In this document: piece by piece, positions 53,667 through 62,699 of the stretch
Position numbering within the stretch: position 1 is the stretch's first letter
Layout: every line of letters begins with the position of its first letter
Assembly (NCBI GenBank): GCA_000719695.1
Contig: JOHN01000037.1
Coordinates: forward strand, 67,697 to 131,696
Reading direction: 5' to 3'
Length of the DNA stretch: 64,000 nucleotides
Source: Streptomyces sp. NRRL F-6131
Lineage (GTDB): Bacteria; Actinomycetota; Actinomycetes; Streptomycetales; Streptomycetaceae
Notes under the pieces: model-generated
The model's input: only the letters and a program-made list of their open reading frames with translations
Database searches by the model: none
What the model was told of the DNA's origin: nothing
Translations under genes and position numbers: made by a program

Positions 53667-54288
53667 ACCCGACACCATCATCGGCGAGTTGGAGCGGACC
53701 TGCCCCGAGTGCGGCACCGACTTCACGGTCGACTCCGCCACCAGCCGCCGCAAGTACTGCTCGCCGACCTGCCGCGAGCGGGGAACCGCCCACCTGCCCA
53801 AGCAGCGGAACTGCCCGCAGTGCGGCACCGAGTTCACCACCGACCTGAGCCGGAAACGGAAGTTCTGCTCGCGCGAGTGCCGCACCGCCTCCCGCCGCAG
53901 CGAGGCCCAGATGGAGACCCGAACCTGCCCGGTCTGCGACAACCCGTTCCAGGCCGGCAAGACCGTCCGCACCATCTACTGCTCGATGGTCTGCCGCCGC
54001 GATGCCGAGCACCGCCGCGACCAGGCCCTGGACGAGGAACGAGCCCGCCGCCTCGGACAGGCCCGGCCGTCCACACCGGCCAGGGTCGAGCTCCCGCCTC
54101 CACCGCCGGCCCGAACCGCCTCGCGGCAGCAGGTCCCGGCCCGCGACCCCCTGGAGCCAACCGCGACACGCGACTGCCCGCACTGCCAGCAGCCGATCAC
54201 CATCGTCGCGCTGCTGGCCACCCCGGAAGCCGCCCGGCCCGTCATCAGCCGCATGCCCGGCGTTCCGCCACTGCGGCGAGTGCCGTGA
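53656..54288 (+). CDS. Third IS21 gene: multi-zinc-ribbon protein
   Basis: This is a 210-residue protein with a GTG start inside the end of istB. There are four treble-clef zinc ribbons: CPECGTDFTVDS...YCSPTCRERG, CPQCGTEFTTDL...FCSRECRTAS, CPVCDNPFQAGK...YCSMVCRRDAE, and a last CPHCQQP half-ribbon. The tail is proline-rich. Classical IS21 has only istA and istB. This extra gene is coupled to them and so probably belongs to the element, perhaps to bind DNA ends or silence transposition. The role is inferred. Confidence 0.75.
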   Translation: MSPEPDTIIGELERTCPECGTDFTVDSATSRRKYCSPTCRERGTAHLPKQRNCPQCGTEFTTDLSRKRKFCSRECRTASRRSEAQMETRTCPVCDNPFQAGKTVRTIYCSMVCRRDAEHRRDQALDEERARRLGQARPSTPARVELPPPPPARTASRQQVPARDPLEPTATRDCPHCQQPITIVALLATPEAARPVISRMPGVPPLRRVP

Positions 54289-54309
54289 CCTGACCCGCCG
54301 TCAACCCTT

Positions 54310-54340
54310 GGGGCCCGCCGACCTTCGGTCGGCGGGCCCC
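54310..54340 (+). terminator. Strong stem-loop ending the IS21 operon
   Basis: GGGGCCCGCCGACC (54310-54323) pairs perfectly with 54327-54340 around a TTC loop, 22 bases after the last stop. A 14-bp GC stem without T-run is typical for this group. Confidence 0.8.
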
Positions 54341-54436
54341 AACATGCTCTCCCCGCTCCCCACCTTCCTCAGACCGTTGAACCGGTCAATCAACTGAGGA
54401 CCAGAGATCGGGAGTGGCCGTTTTCGCGGATCCTCA

Positions 54437-54600
54437 TCACGGTGCCGTCGTCGTCGGGCGCGTGGGCACGCGCGCGGCGTGCGGGATGGCGCCGGCACAG
54501 GTCTCGCACGCGTCGGCCAGGTGCCAGGACCGGCCGTCGGGGCTGCGGAACAGCGCGACATCCACGCACTCGCTCTCGTATGACTACTGGAACCAGTCGC
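54437..54600 (-). pseudogene. C-terminal remnant of a small conserved gene
   Basis: The minus strand reads ESECVDVALFRSPDGRSWHLADACETCAGAIPHAARVP and then a stop. This matches the C-terminal part of a small actinomycete protein with a Cys pair that usually adjoins the MGRFKEPYQ-type gene. An in-frame TAG (about 54588) lies just upstream and no start is left. The IS21 element separates it from its presumed former neighbour. Confidence 0.5.
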
Positions 54601-54755
54601 CCCGTTTCGCCTACGGGCCCTCAGTCGGGCAGACCGAGCCGCAGGCTCGTCAACGTCGAAACCCGGCGACTCCGCCCGTCCGCTCCCGACCCGCTGACAG
54701 CCGCCGCAAGCTCCCACCCGCGTCCTTGCACGGACCTTTCTGCGGTCCGGCGACG

Positions 54756-54880
54756 ATGTACCATTACATATCTGATCGGCAGACAGCACACCGGAACCAC
54801 AGACGACCTGCTCGAATCCCGCAGCTCACCGCACACCCTATTTTATGTATCGCACATGCTAGGGTTTGCGTTACATTCTT
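54756..54880 (+). promoter_or_regulatory. AT-rich upstream region with CATTACATA motifs
   Basis: ATGTACCATTACATATC at 54756-54772 contains the 5-bp inverted repeat ATGTA/TACAT, and GCGTTACATTC follows at 54869-54879. Between them TTTTATGTATCGC and TGCTAGGGT offer promoter-like elements. The local GC content falls sharply compared with all neighbours. The same CATTACATA word recurs at 63502, 63536 and, shortened, at 63851, so it may be an operator or initiator-binding site of this module. Confidence 0.5.
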
Positions 54881-54975
54881 GGCTGCTGTTCCTGCTGCGC
54901 CGTTTGGAGTCCCTGGTGCCTGCCGCGTCCGTTCCGCCGCCCGATCCCATCACCGCCGGTCCGGGAGTGCCAGCC

Positions 54976-57741
54976 ATGTCGCTGGGCGTGCACAAGGCCC
55001 GGTCGCTGCTACCCCAGCTCATCCGGGACGCCGAGCAAGGCACCATCACCGAACTCACCCGGGGCGAGGGGGAACGGGCCCTGCTCGTCTCCGCCCACCT
55101 GGCCACTACGGCAGGCCTGGCCACGGCCGACTCGCCGGCCTTCGGTATCGCCGAGGCCCGCCCCGTCCTGGGCGACCTGGTCGCCCAGGCCGCCGCCGGT
55201 ACCCCGCAGGTGCTGCTGCGCCACAAGCGGCCTGTAGCCGTTCTGGCCTGTGCCACCGCCCTCTTCCCGGCCACTGCGACACCGCCACCGTCCAGTGCGT
55301 CCGCGGTGCCCCCCACTGCAGCGGTCATCGCACCCGCCCTGCCAATCACCGCTCCCGCCGCCTCACCGGAGGCCGTGGCCGTGCAGACCCCGGCCGCCGG
55401 GTCTCGCCCCGCGAGCGCCCCCCTCGCAACGGCCACCGGGCCCGCTGCCGCCTCTCTCGCTCCAGTTGCTGGGCCCGCTGCAGCCACCGAACCCGCCTCG
55501 TCCGACGGACCGTCAGCTGCGTCCGCGCCTGCGTCCGCGCCCGCCGCCGTGGTGCCGTCGGCCCCGCGCCGCCGGCTCGCCCCGCTCGGGCAGGTCCTGG
55601 ACACCCTGCTCCCCGCCACCCCCGCCGGGGACGGAGACCGGGAGCAGACTCCGCCGGCGGGCCTGCCGACCGGCATCCCCACCCTGGATACCGCCCTGGG
55701 CGGTCTGCAGCCCGGCCGCTTCTACCTGGTCGCCGGCGCCCCCGGCACCGGGGCCAGCCTGCTGACCATCAGCGCTGCCCGCGCCACCGCGCTCACCCAG
55801 CAGCGCACCGTCTTGTACGCGGCCTCCGGGCTGACCCGGGCCGACATCGCCGCCCGCGTGATCGCCGCCCACACCCCGGTCGACTACCGCCGTCTGCGCG
55901 CCCACATGCTCGATGACACCGAGCGCGAGGCGGTTGCCCGGACCGCTGACCTCGTCGCTGCGGCGCCGCTGCTGATCGACGACGGCACCGGTCTGGACGC
56001 GGAGGCGATCACCACCACCGCCGTCGACGTCCCCGACCTGGCCCTTGTGGTGGTCGACCGCCTCCAGACCGCCCCGGACCCCCGCCTGCCCCTGTCCGGC
56101 CCCTCCGCTCTCGCCGATACCGGCCAGGCCCTGGCCCACCTCGCCCGCACCCACCACCTGCCGGTGCTGGCCGCCCTCGACACCGACAACCCCGACCTGA
56201 TTGCTGCCCTGGCCGCCGACGTCACCCTCACCCTCACCCCCGGCAACGCGCCCGGTACCGGCGGCGGCCGTGTCCGTCTCGCCATCGCCGAACGCGACCT
56301 CGGCCACCTCACCACCCTCACCCTGACCGCCGACTTGGCCCACGCCCGCCTCACCGACCCCATCCCCGACGACACAACCGCCAGCCCCACCACCGCGCGC
56401 ACCGCGCCCCCTGCGAACCCGGCCGCCGTACCCGCTGCGCCCTCCACCAGCCCCACCACGTCCTCTCAGACCCATCCGAACCCTGCCGCGCCCACTGCAC
56501 TCGCCAGCGGCCCCACTCAGGCACCAAAGGTGCCCCAGGAGCCCAACACGGCCGCCGAAGGCCTCCAGGAGCCCGCCGCGTACCACACCGGCACCACCAC
56601 GGCCGCTCCGGCCACCGAGGACGCCCACAGCCCCACCCACACTGCGTCCACCCCCGCCCCGGGGGTTCCCGCCACCTTCGAGACCGGCAACCACCCGCTG
56701 CGCCCCGCCCGGTCCGGCAGCGCCCGAGCGGCCGCTGCCCGAGGCACTGGGTATGCGGACCGGGACTACAGCTACTACCTCGACATGATCACCAGCGCCG
56801 TGGACCAGACCCTGGAAGAGCACGGCGGCGACACCGAGGCCGCGATCGCCGCGCTGGAGAAGAAGGCCATCCCGAACGGCATGGAACTCTTCGACGCCAC
56901 CCGGGTCGGCGCCACCTACGAGCACACCGTCTACCCCCAGACCCTGGACTTCCTGCGCAAGAAGTCCCGCAACGGCGCCGACGACATCTGGGAAGGCCGC
57001 CACAAGTGGGAGAACACCCCCCTTATCGAAGCCCTCCGCAAGGGTCAGACACCCCCGGTGACAGTCGACGTCCTGGACACCAACGCCGCCTACTGCACCG
57101 CCCTGAAGACCCACCTGCCGATCGGCGCCCTCACCCACCAGCCCGACGGCGGCTTCGACCCCAAGCGCTCCGGCATCTACCTGCTGGCCAAGCGCCCCAC
57201 CTGGAACCACCCCCACCTGCCCGACCCGATCGGAAACCGCCGCGAAACCGGCCCCGTCCTCCTCGACGACGCCACCATCCGCCTGCTCATCCGCTGCCAC
57301 AAACTCAACCTGTGCGACGCCCCCCACATCACCGAGGCCTGGACCTCCGGCGCCTCAGAGGGCCTGCTGGAGAAGTTCCGCCGCGTCCTCACCCTCGCCC
57401 GCGAGAACGCCATCACCACCGACGACACCGTCACCGAGACCTACGTGAAGGCCATCTACGCCAAGTTCGTCTCCACCATCGGCGAATCCACCCACAACCG
57501 GGACCTGCGCCGCCCCGACTGGATGCACATCATCCGCTCCCAGGCCTTCGCCAACCTCTGGTACAAAGCCCACCGCGCCCACACCCACGGCCTGACCATC
57601 GTCGCCCTGCGCGGCACCGACGAACTCCACACCACCAGCGACACCACCGACTGGCGCACCGTCTTCACCGAGGGCCGCTTGACCACCCAGATGAAGCTCA
57701 AGGACCAGTACACCCTCCCGCGCACCCGAAAGGCCGCCTAA
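54976..57741 (+). CDS. Phd-like / RecA-like / family B polymerase-like fusion protein
   Basis: This is a 921-residue protein. The ATG (MSLGVHKARS) follows GGGAG; starts further upstream fall in the AT-rich promoter region. Residues 5-43 and 57-95 are two Phd/YefM-like segments (ARSLLPQLIRDAEQGTITEL; ARPVLGDLVAQAAAGTPQVL). After an Ala/Pro linker a DnaB/RadA-like ATPase begins at GLPTGIPTLDTALGGLQPG, but its P-loop is GAPGTGAS (254-261) with Ala for the essential Lys. After a second linker, residues 600-915 show LDTNAAYCTALKTHLPIG (Asp701), YVKAIYAKFVS (Lys825, Tyr828, Lys830) and RGTDELH (Asp882). They match polymerase motifs A (DxNSLYP), B (KxxxNSxYGKFAS) and C (DTDSxH) of protein-primed family B enzymes. 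The next gene is Tpg-like, suggesting a telomere replication role. Confidence 0.7.
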   Translation: MSLGVHKARSLLPQLIRDAEQGTITELTRGEGERALLVSAHLATTAGLATADSPAFGIAEARPVLGDLVAQAAAGTPQVLLRHKRPVAVLACATALFPATATPPPSSASAVPPTAAVIAPALPITAPAASPEAVAVQTPAAGSRPASAPLATATGPAAASLAPVAGPAAATEPASSDGPSAASAPASAPAAVVPSAPRRRLAPLGQVLDTLLPATPAGDGDREQTPPAGLPTGIPTLDTALGGLQPGRFYLVAGAPGTGASLLTISAARATALTQQRTVLYAASGLTRADIAARVIAAHTPVDYRRLRAHMLDDTEREAVARTADLVAAAPLLIDDGTGLDAEAITTTAVDVPDLALVVVDRLQTAPDPRLPLSGPSALADTGQALAHLARTHHLPVLAALDTDNPDLIAALAADVTLTLTPGNAPGTGGGRVRLAIAERDLGHLTTLTLTADLAHARLTDPIPDDTTASPTTARTAPPANPAAVPAAPSTSPTTSSQTHPNPAAPTALASGPTQAPKVPQEPNTAAEGLQEPAAYHTGTTTAAPATEDAHSPTHTASTPAPGVPATFETGNHPLRPARSGSARAAAARGTGYADRDYSYYLDMITSAVDQTLEEHGGDTEAAIAALEKKAIPNGMELFDATRVGATYEHTVYPQTLDFLRKKSRNGADDIWEGRHKWENTPLIEALRKGQTPPVTVDVLDTNAAYCTALKTHLPIGALTHQPDGGFDPKRSGIYLLAKRPTWNHPHLPDPIGNRRETGPVLLDDATIRLLIRCHKLNLCDAPHITEAWTSGASEGLLEKFRRVLTLARENAITTDDTVTETYVKAIYAKFVSTIGESTHNRDLRRPDWMHIIRSQAFANLWYKAHRAHTHGLTIVALRGTDELHTTSDTTDWRTVFTEGRLTTQMKLKDQYTLPRTRKAA

Positions 57742-57744
57742 GCA

Positions 57745-58365
57745 GTGTCGACCGACGGATGGAAGAACTTCGGCAAGCACGGCGCCGACCTCGACCCCGG
57801 CAACGTCCACGGCAAGATCGCCCTCGGCCGCGCCCTCGAAGACGCCCTCGAGCGCATGATCATCGACGGCGGCATCAAATCCCCGCCCACCACCCGCCGC
57901 GGCCTGACCGCCCGCATGCGCTACCTCACCACCACCAAAGGCGGCCCGGCCGCCCTCGCCGACGCCGGCATCACCGCCACCCCCGCCACCATCCGCGCCT
58001 GGACCCGCGGCACCCAGCGACCCCGCCCCGCCAACCTCGAAGCCATCGACACCGCCTACTGGAACCTGCGCGCGGCCAACGTCCTCGCCAACCCCGGCGG
58101 CTTCAAACAACACCTCAACAACAACGGCCACGGCACCCGAGTCGAAATCCACCCCATCAACCAAGAACCCGTCACCCCCAAGCACCGCCGCGACAACCTG
58201 CGCCTGCGCACCATCCAGGTCCGCTACGTCTGGGACGAGGCGGTCGATGCCATGGTCGCCGGTGACGAGGCCAAGCTGGAGGAGATCTGGGACGACGTCA
58301 TCGCCGACCTCGACTCCGACTGGGGCGCCTACACCTACGTCTCCCACATCGGCCTCGGCGCCTGA
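57745..58365 (+). CDS. Terminal-protein (Tpg)-like protein
   Basis: This is a 206-residue protein with a GTG start three bases after the preceding stop. The central region TARMRYLTTTKGGPAALADAGITATPATIRAWTRGTQRPRPANLEAID is a helix-turn-helix resembling that of Streptomyces Tpg (QMRYLVKQQKGTKAVAEMLGISQRTVERYVKDQIKKPRPEL). The C-terminus, RLRTIQVRYVWDEAVDAMVAGDEAKLEEIWDDVIADLDSDWGAYTYVSHI, parallels the Tpg tail in layout and ends with acidic residues. Tpg is about 185 residues, is covalently bound to 5' ends and primes end patching. Sequence identity is low, so this would be a divergent class. It is co-transcribed with the polymerase-like gene. Confidence 0.6.
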   Translation: MSTDGWKNFGKHGADLDPGNVHGKIALGRALEDALERMIIDGGIKSPPTTRRGLTARMRYLTTTKGGPAALADAGITATPATIRAWTRGTQRPRPANLEAIDTAYWNLRAANVLANPGGFKQHLNNNGHGTRVEIHPINQEPVTPKHRRDNLRLRTIQVRYVWDEAVDAMVAGDEAKLEEIWDDVIADLDSDWGAYTYVSHIGLGA

Positions 58366-58596
58366 CCCCAGCCGCCGTCCCGCCGCTGCTCCGCACCCCG
58401 CCAGCTACCCCTCTCCGGGCCAGCCAGAACGCGGCCACCCACCGCGCACCTCCCCGCTGCGCTGGCCTGCCCCGGCCAGCGCAGCGGCGCTCCGGTGCGC
58501 CACCCCCAGCCCTCGTCGTTGAGAGCGCTGACTTTGAGGCCATCCCGCCGGTGTGCCAAGGCGCCCGGCGAGGGGACCTGAGGTGACGATGACAGG

Positions 58597-61500
58597 GTGA
58601 CGGAGACTGACGCCTTCCCTGCTCGAACCGATACGAGCTCTGCCGTGCGGCGGGAACGGATCCTGACCCGTCTGAGGCAGCTGGGCCCGGGGCCGGCTGC
58701 ATTGTTCGAGGACATGTGCCGCCTGGTCGACCACGATTTGCAGCTTGCCAACCGGTCGATGCTGATCTCCCACCTCTTCCGCGAGCTCGAGAGCTCGATC
58801 CGCTCCATCCTCCTGCCCGACGAGGAACGCCAGCCCCGCACCGAGAGCGAGGGCAGCGGCCACAAGGACGCGGTGAAGGCGATCCTCGATGCGTACGGCA
58901 TCCCGCAGAAATCAGCCGCAGGGAAGGCCTGGCTGAAGGAGCCGGGCAACCAGCACCGCTACGCGCACCGCCGAGGACTGGAAGAGCCACGCGAAGTTGA
59001 CGACCAGCTTCGGAAGCGCGTCCAGGGGCTGGAGATGATGCTCGACGAGGTCCTGGACGCTTTCGACTCCCGTTACCTGCTGATGGTCGACGATCTCGAG
59101 CGACTGGCCGATTTGCCCGAGCCGACCCACGACGACGCGGGGCGGCTACGCCAGGACTTCCCGCAGAACTATCTGACGTGGGACATCTTCTTCTCCCGGC
59201 TCGACAACGCAGCTTGGCTCGGCCCACTGCGCAAGCACAGGTTCTTCGCCACGGTCCCGCCGCCGGACGTCGACGAGGAAGGTGTCCCGGTCTCGTACCG
59301 GCGCTGGCCAGCCTCGGCCTACCTCGCGCGCGTCGCCCACGCCGCCCCCGCGCAGGTGCTGGAGATCGCGCGCGAGATCCCCGACACCGACCACCCCTAC
59401 GTCAACCTCGACCTGGTCGACATCGCCCTGCTCCTGCCACCCGACAAGACCGCCAAGCTCACACCGAAGATCATCCAGGCCGCGCGCCGCGCTCCGGATC
59501 TCATCGACCCCGAACGCTATGCCGGCGTCGCCATTCGCTGCGCCGAGAACGACCAGGCCGAGCTCGCCCTCAAACTGATGACCGCACTGCTGGAGCGCCC
59601 CGGAGACGGAAGCCGGTACGACGAGTGGGAGTACGGGCAGCTTCTGGACCGCTCCGACCCCGACCTGTCTGACCATCTGGACCTCGCCTGGCCAGCCAAA
59701 CTCGCCGACCTGCTGCAGCAGGCGATCTCCGCGCGGGCGGACGACCGGACCTGGCATGAGCGCCACTCCTTCCCTCAATCCCTCGAAGAGGACCCCGCCC
59801 GCGCCTACCGGACGCAAGAGGCACAGTTGGCCAAAGCGCTCCGCGACAGCAGCCGCCGACTGCTCACAGACGATCGGGTCGGCCTCCCGGCAATGCTGGA
59901 CGTCCTGGCCTCCCATGACGGGCTCATCTTCCTCCGCCTGCGACTGCATCTGCTGGAACACCACGGCCACCTCGCACCAGACCTCGTCGCCGACGCACTG
60001 ACAGACCCACAACTGATCCAGGGCGACGGCTGGGAACGAGAATGGCTGCGCCTGGCCCGCGCACACGCAGAGCACCTCGAGCCCGAGCCACGCGAGGCAC
60101 TCATCGACGCAATCCGCCAAGGCCCGAACCTCGAACCCTGGAAGACGGCCTACCGGCCCGCGGCAGACGAGGAGATCCCCGACGACCTGCTGGAGAAGTG
60201 GACGAACGCCTGGCGCCGCGACCGCTACGCCGCGCTCGGATCGATCCTCCCCGCGGCCCTGCGCACCGAACTGGACCGCATCCAGGCCGAACAAGGTCCC
60301 CCCGCCTCCCTTGACGAGGCAGAGGAGACGACCGGCGGCCTATGGGGGCCACCGGACTCGGTGACCTCCGAGGAACTGGCCGCACTGGCGCCGGCCGCAC
60401 TCGTGGCCAGGATCGAGACGTTCACGCCGTCGGGCAGCGGGATTACCGGACCCAGCGAGGACGACTACGCGATGCAAGTCCAGGCCGCCGTTGCCACACG
60501 GGCAACGGCCTACATCGCCCACGCCCCCGTCTTTGCCAGCCTCGACGATCCCTACCTGAAGGCCGTCCTCGCCGGCTTCACCGACGCCGCAGTCCAAGGC
60601 GAACCCCTGGACTGGGAGCAGCTCACCACCCTCGCCGCCACCGCGGCCCACCACTCCGCCAACCCGGAGACCGGCGCCGTCCACCACCACGCCGCCCGGC
60701 TCCTGCACGCCGCCCTCACCCGCACCGCCGACCGGCCCGCCCCGACCCTGGCCGAGGACATCTGGCACACCCTCCTCACCGTGCTCACCAGCCCCGACCC
60801 AGACACCGAGACCGGCGACCGGTCGCTCTACCGGGACGACCCCCGGGCACAGGCACTGCGCGCGATGGTCGCGTGGGCACGCTGGCGGTTCTCCCACGAC
60901 GCCGACTCCCAGAGACTGTTCGACCTCCTGAACAAGATCACCGGAACGGAGCCTCTCACCGGACCCGCCGGTCCCGACCTGACCGCCGCCGTGGTCGGCG
61001 AATGCTTCCCCCACCTCGCCCACCTCGACCCCACCTGGGCCGAGAACAACCTCACCCAGCTCGCCGGCCCCGGGCCGCTCGCCCTCACCGCCTGGCAGGC
61101 CTACCTGCAAGCTGCGCCCACCTCCAGCCTCACCGACGAGTTCCTCGTCGCCACCTACCGCACCCGGGCTCGAACCCGTACCGAGGACGGCAGCGACCGA
61201 CAGGCGGTGCTGCGCCTGAGTATGGGCAGCCACATCCTGGGGCTCCTGTGCCGCGGCGTGGTCGACGTCGGCGGAGACGACCGCCTGGTCGCCGACTACT
61301 ATGACCACACCAGCCCGGACACCCTCCGGCTGCTCGCCTGGAACGTCGCCGATGAACTTCGCCGCGACGCCCCTGCCGACGAAGACGTCATCGCACGCTT
61401 GCGCGCCTGGTGGCAGTGGCGCACGGACGATCTGATCGACCGAGCCCCGGACCTCACCGGCGCGGAGCGTGACGAACTGGCGGTCACCGGGACGCTCACC

Positions 61501-61797
61501 GCCAGCGGCCGCTTCTCTCTCCCCTGGTGCCTCGAGCGCCTACACGCCGTCCTCCAGGCCACCGGCGACTTCGGCGCCGACACCAAGGTCTTTCGCTTCC
61601 TCGCCGCAGCGGCCACCCAGGAGACCCGCTTGGTCCTCGAACTTCTCCAGGCATGGATTACCTCGCCGAACCTGTCCAAATGGCGCCCCAGCGTCCATGA
61701 GGCAGACATCCGCACCATCCTGCTGACCGGCCTGCAGACCCCGGAGAATGTGCCCCTCACCCGCGCGATCATCAACCGCGCCGCCGCCTTGGGGTGA
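58597..61797 (+). CDS. Large helical protein of unknown function
   Basis: This is a 1066-residue protein with a GTG start and weak ribosome binding site. It is nearly all helical and leucine-rich, with no P-loop, no signal peptide and no membrane segment. The N-terminus (LFEDMCRLVDHDLQLANRSMLISHLFRELESSIRSILLP) looks like a domain for protein interaction. The rest is repeated helix pairs, for example ARRAPDLIDPERYAGVAIRCAENDQAELALKLMTALLERPG, similar to HEAT-type scaffolds. Unknown scaffolds of this size are common in defence islands. It lies 231 bases after the Tpg-like gene in the same direction but is probably separately expressed. Confidence 0.75.
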   Translation: MTETDAFPARTDTSSAVRRERILTRLRQLGPGPAALFEDMCRLVDHDLQLANRSMLISHLFRELESSIRSILLPDEERQPRTESEGSGHKDAVKAILDAYGIPQKSAAGKAWLKEPGNQHRYAHRRGLEEPREVDDQLRKRVQGLEMMLDEVLDAFDSRYLLMVDDLERLADLPEPTHDDAGRLRQDFPQNYLTWDIFFSRLDNAAWLGPLRKHRFFATVPPPDVDEEGVPVSYRRWPASAYLARVAHAAPAQVLEIAREIPDTDHPYVNLDLVDIALLLPPDKTAKLTPKIIQAARRAPDLIDPERYAGVAIRCAENDQAELALKLMTALLERPGDGSRYDEWEYGQLLDRSDPDLSDHLDLAWPAKLADLLQQAISARADDRTWHERHSFPQSLEEDPARAYRTQEAQLAKALRDSSRRLLTDDRVGLPAMLDVLASHDGLIFLRLRLHLLEHHGHLAPDLVADALTDPQLIQGDGWEREWLRLARAHAEHLEPEPREALIDAIRQGPNLEPWKTAYRPAADEEIPDDLLEKWTNAWRRDRYAALGSILPAALRTELDRIQAEQGPPASLDEAEETTGGLWGPPDSVTSEELAALAPAALVARIETFTPSGSGITGPSEDDYAMQVQAAVATRATAYIAHAPVFASLDDPYLKAVLAGFTDAAVQGEPLDWEQLTTLAATAAHHSANPETGAVHHHAARLLHAALTRTADRPAPTLAEDIWHTLLTVLTSPDPDTETGDRSLYRDDPRAQALRAMVAWARWRFSHDADSQRLFDLLNKITGTEPLTGPAGPDLTAAVVGECFPHLAHLDPTWAENNLTQLAGPGPLALTAWQAYLQAAPTSSLTDEFLVATYRTRARTRTEDGSDRQAVLRLSMGSHILGLLCRGVVDVGGDDRLVADYYDHTSPDTLRLLAWNVADELRRDAPADEDVIARLRAWWQWRTDDLIDRAPDLTGAERDELAVTGTLTASGRFSLPWCLERLHAVLQATGDFGADTKVFRFLAAAATQETRLVLELLQAWITSPNLSKWRPSVHEADIRTILLTGLQTPENVPLTRAIINRAAALG

Positions 61798-62699
61798 ACA
61801 GGCCTCGTACCAGCAGATCCCGGATGCCGGCCATCCTCCGGTTGAGCGGCTGGACATCGACGCCGCCGAGGTATCCGGACGGCTGCGCGCAGACCTGGAG
61901 CAGGCGCACTCCTACCGTCCGGGGCTGACCGCCGAGACGCTCGGCATCGCGCTGCACGTCGACCCCGTGGTCTGACCGCCCTGGCGGCCGCCGATCCGCC
62001 GGGCCCCGCGGGTCGCTGCGGCGGGCGCCGAGCCCGCCCCGGCTGACGCCGTGCCCCGCGCGGCCGCCGACTCCACCCTTCCAACCGGCCGCCGGCCGCC
62101 TCCACCACCCTGGCTCCCGCCGTCCTACTGCCAGCCACCGCGCTGCCGGACGACGCCCCGGTCGCCGTCCCCGCACCCCTCACACCGCCCGCCGCGCCGC
62201 ATGGTCCGGCTGCCGGTGCGTTCGCCCCGCCGGTCGTCCAGGCCTCCACGGCCGCCGACTCCGCCCTGGCGGCCGCCGCCCGGAGGTCGGCTGCTCCCAC
62301 TACCCCGGCTCCCGGTACCGTTCCGGCTGCGCTGTCGCCGGCCGACTCCGGCCCTGCGGCCGCCGACCCGGCCCTGGCTGAGGCCGTTCCCGCGGTCCCT
62401 GCCGACCCGGCGACGGCAACTCCCAACCTCTCCCGAGGCGTTCAATCCCCCGCCGCCGCGTCGTACGTTCCGGCCGTGCCCCGCCCGGAGGTGGCCGCTG
62501 CTGCGCCCGGCGTTCCGCCCGCCCCCCGCCCCAGACCTCCAGGACGTCACCGTGCCCACCACCCCGGCCACGCTCCACCAGGCCGCAGCGCCTGCCGACG
62601 CTCATCGTGGCCGCCACCGCCGGCACACCGACCCCGCTCACACGCGACACCTACCACGCGCTCCTCGCCGCCCCGGCCGAGGCCACCCGCCTGGGCTGA
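61798..62699. other. Degenerate Ala/Pro-rich region
   Basis: The first 180 bases contain a frame, VERLDIDAAEVSGRLRADLEQAHSYRPGLTAETLGIALHVDPVV, ending at 61975, that looks like a C-terminal gene scrap. From about 62050 to 62450 one frame encodes an Ala/Pro/Thr-rich stretch similar in character to the linkers of the polymerase-like gene at 55-56.7 kb. No start or conserved domain is present. This could be a decayed copy of that gene's linker or the N-terminal part of the pseudogene that follows. Confidence 0.45.

Larger units (their letters stand above)
51325..54400 (+). mobile_element. IS21-family insertion element with three genes
   Basis: The unit contains istA, istB and a third zinc-ribbon gene in one coupled operon. 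It is closed on the right by a strong stem-loop and a short inverted repeat (TCCTCAG...CTGAGGA, near 54370-54401). The left border lies between the stop of the DUF4265 gene and about 51340, where CCTCAG also occurs (51315-51320). Exact ends and a target duplication could not be fixed by eye. All three genes look intact, so the element may be functional. Confidence 0.75.

Noticed and set aside
54442..54975. N-terminal extension of the polymerase-like protein
   Set aside because: It crosses the AT-rich promoter-like region and the remnant on the opposite strand; Phd-like sequence starts only after 54976.
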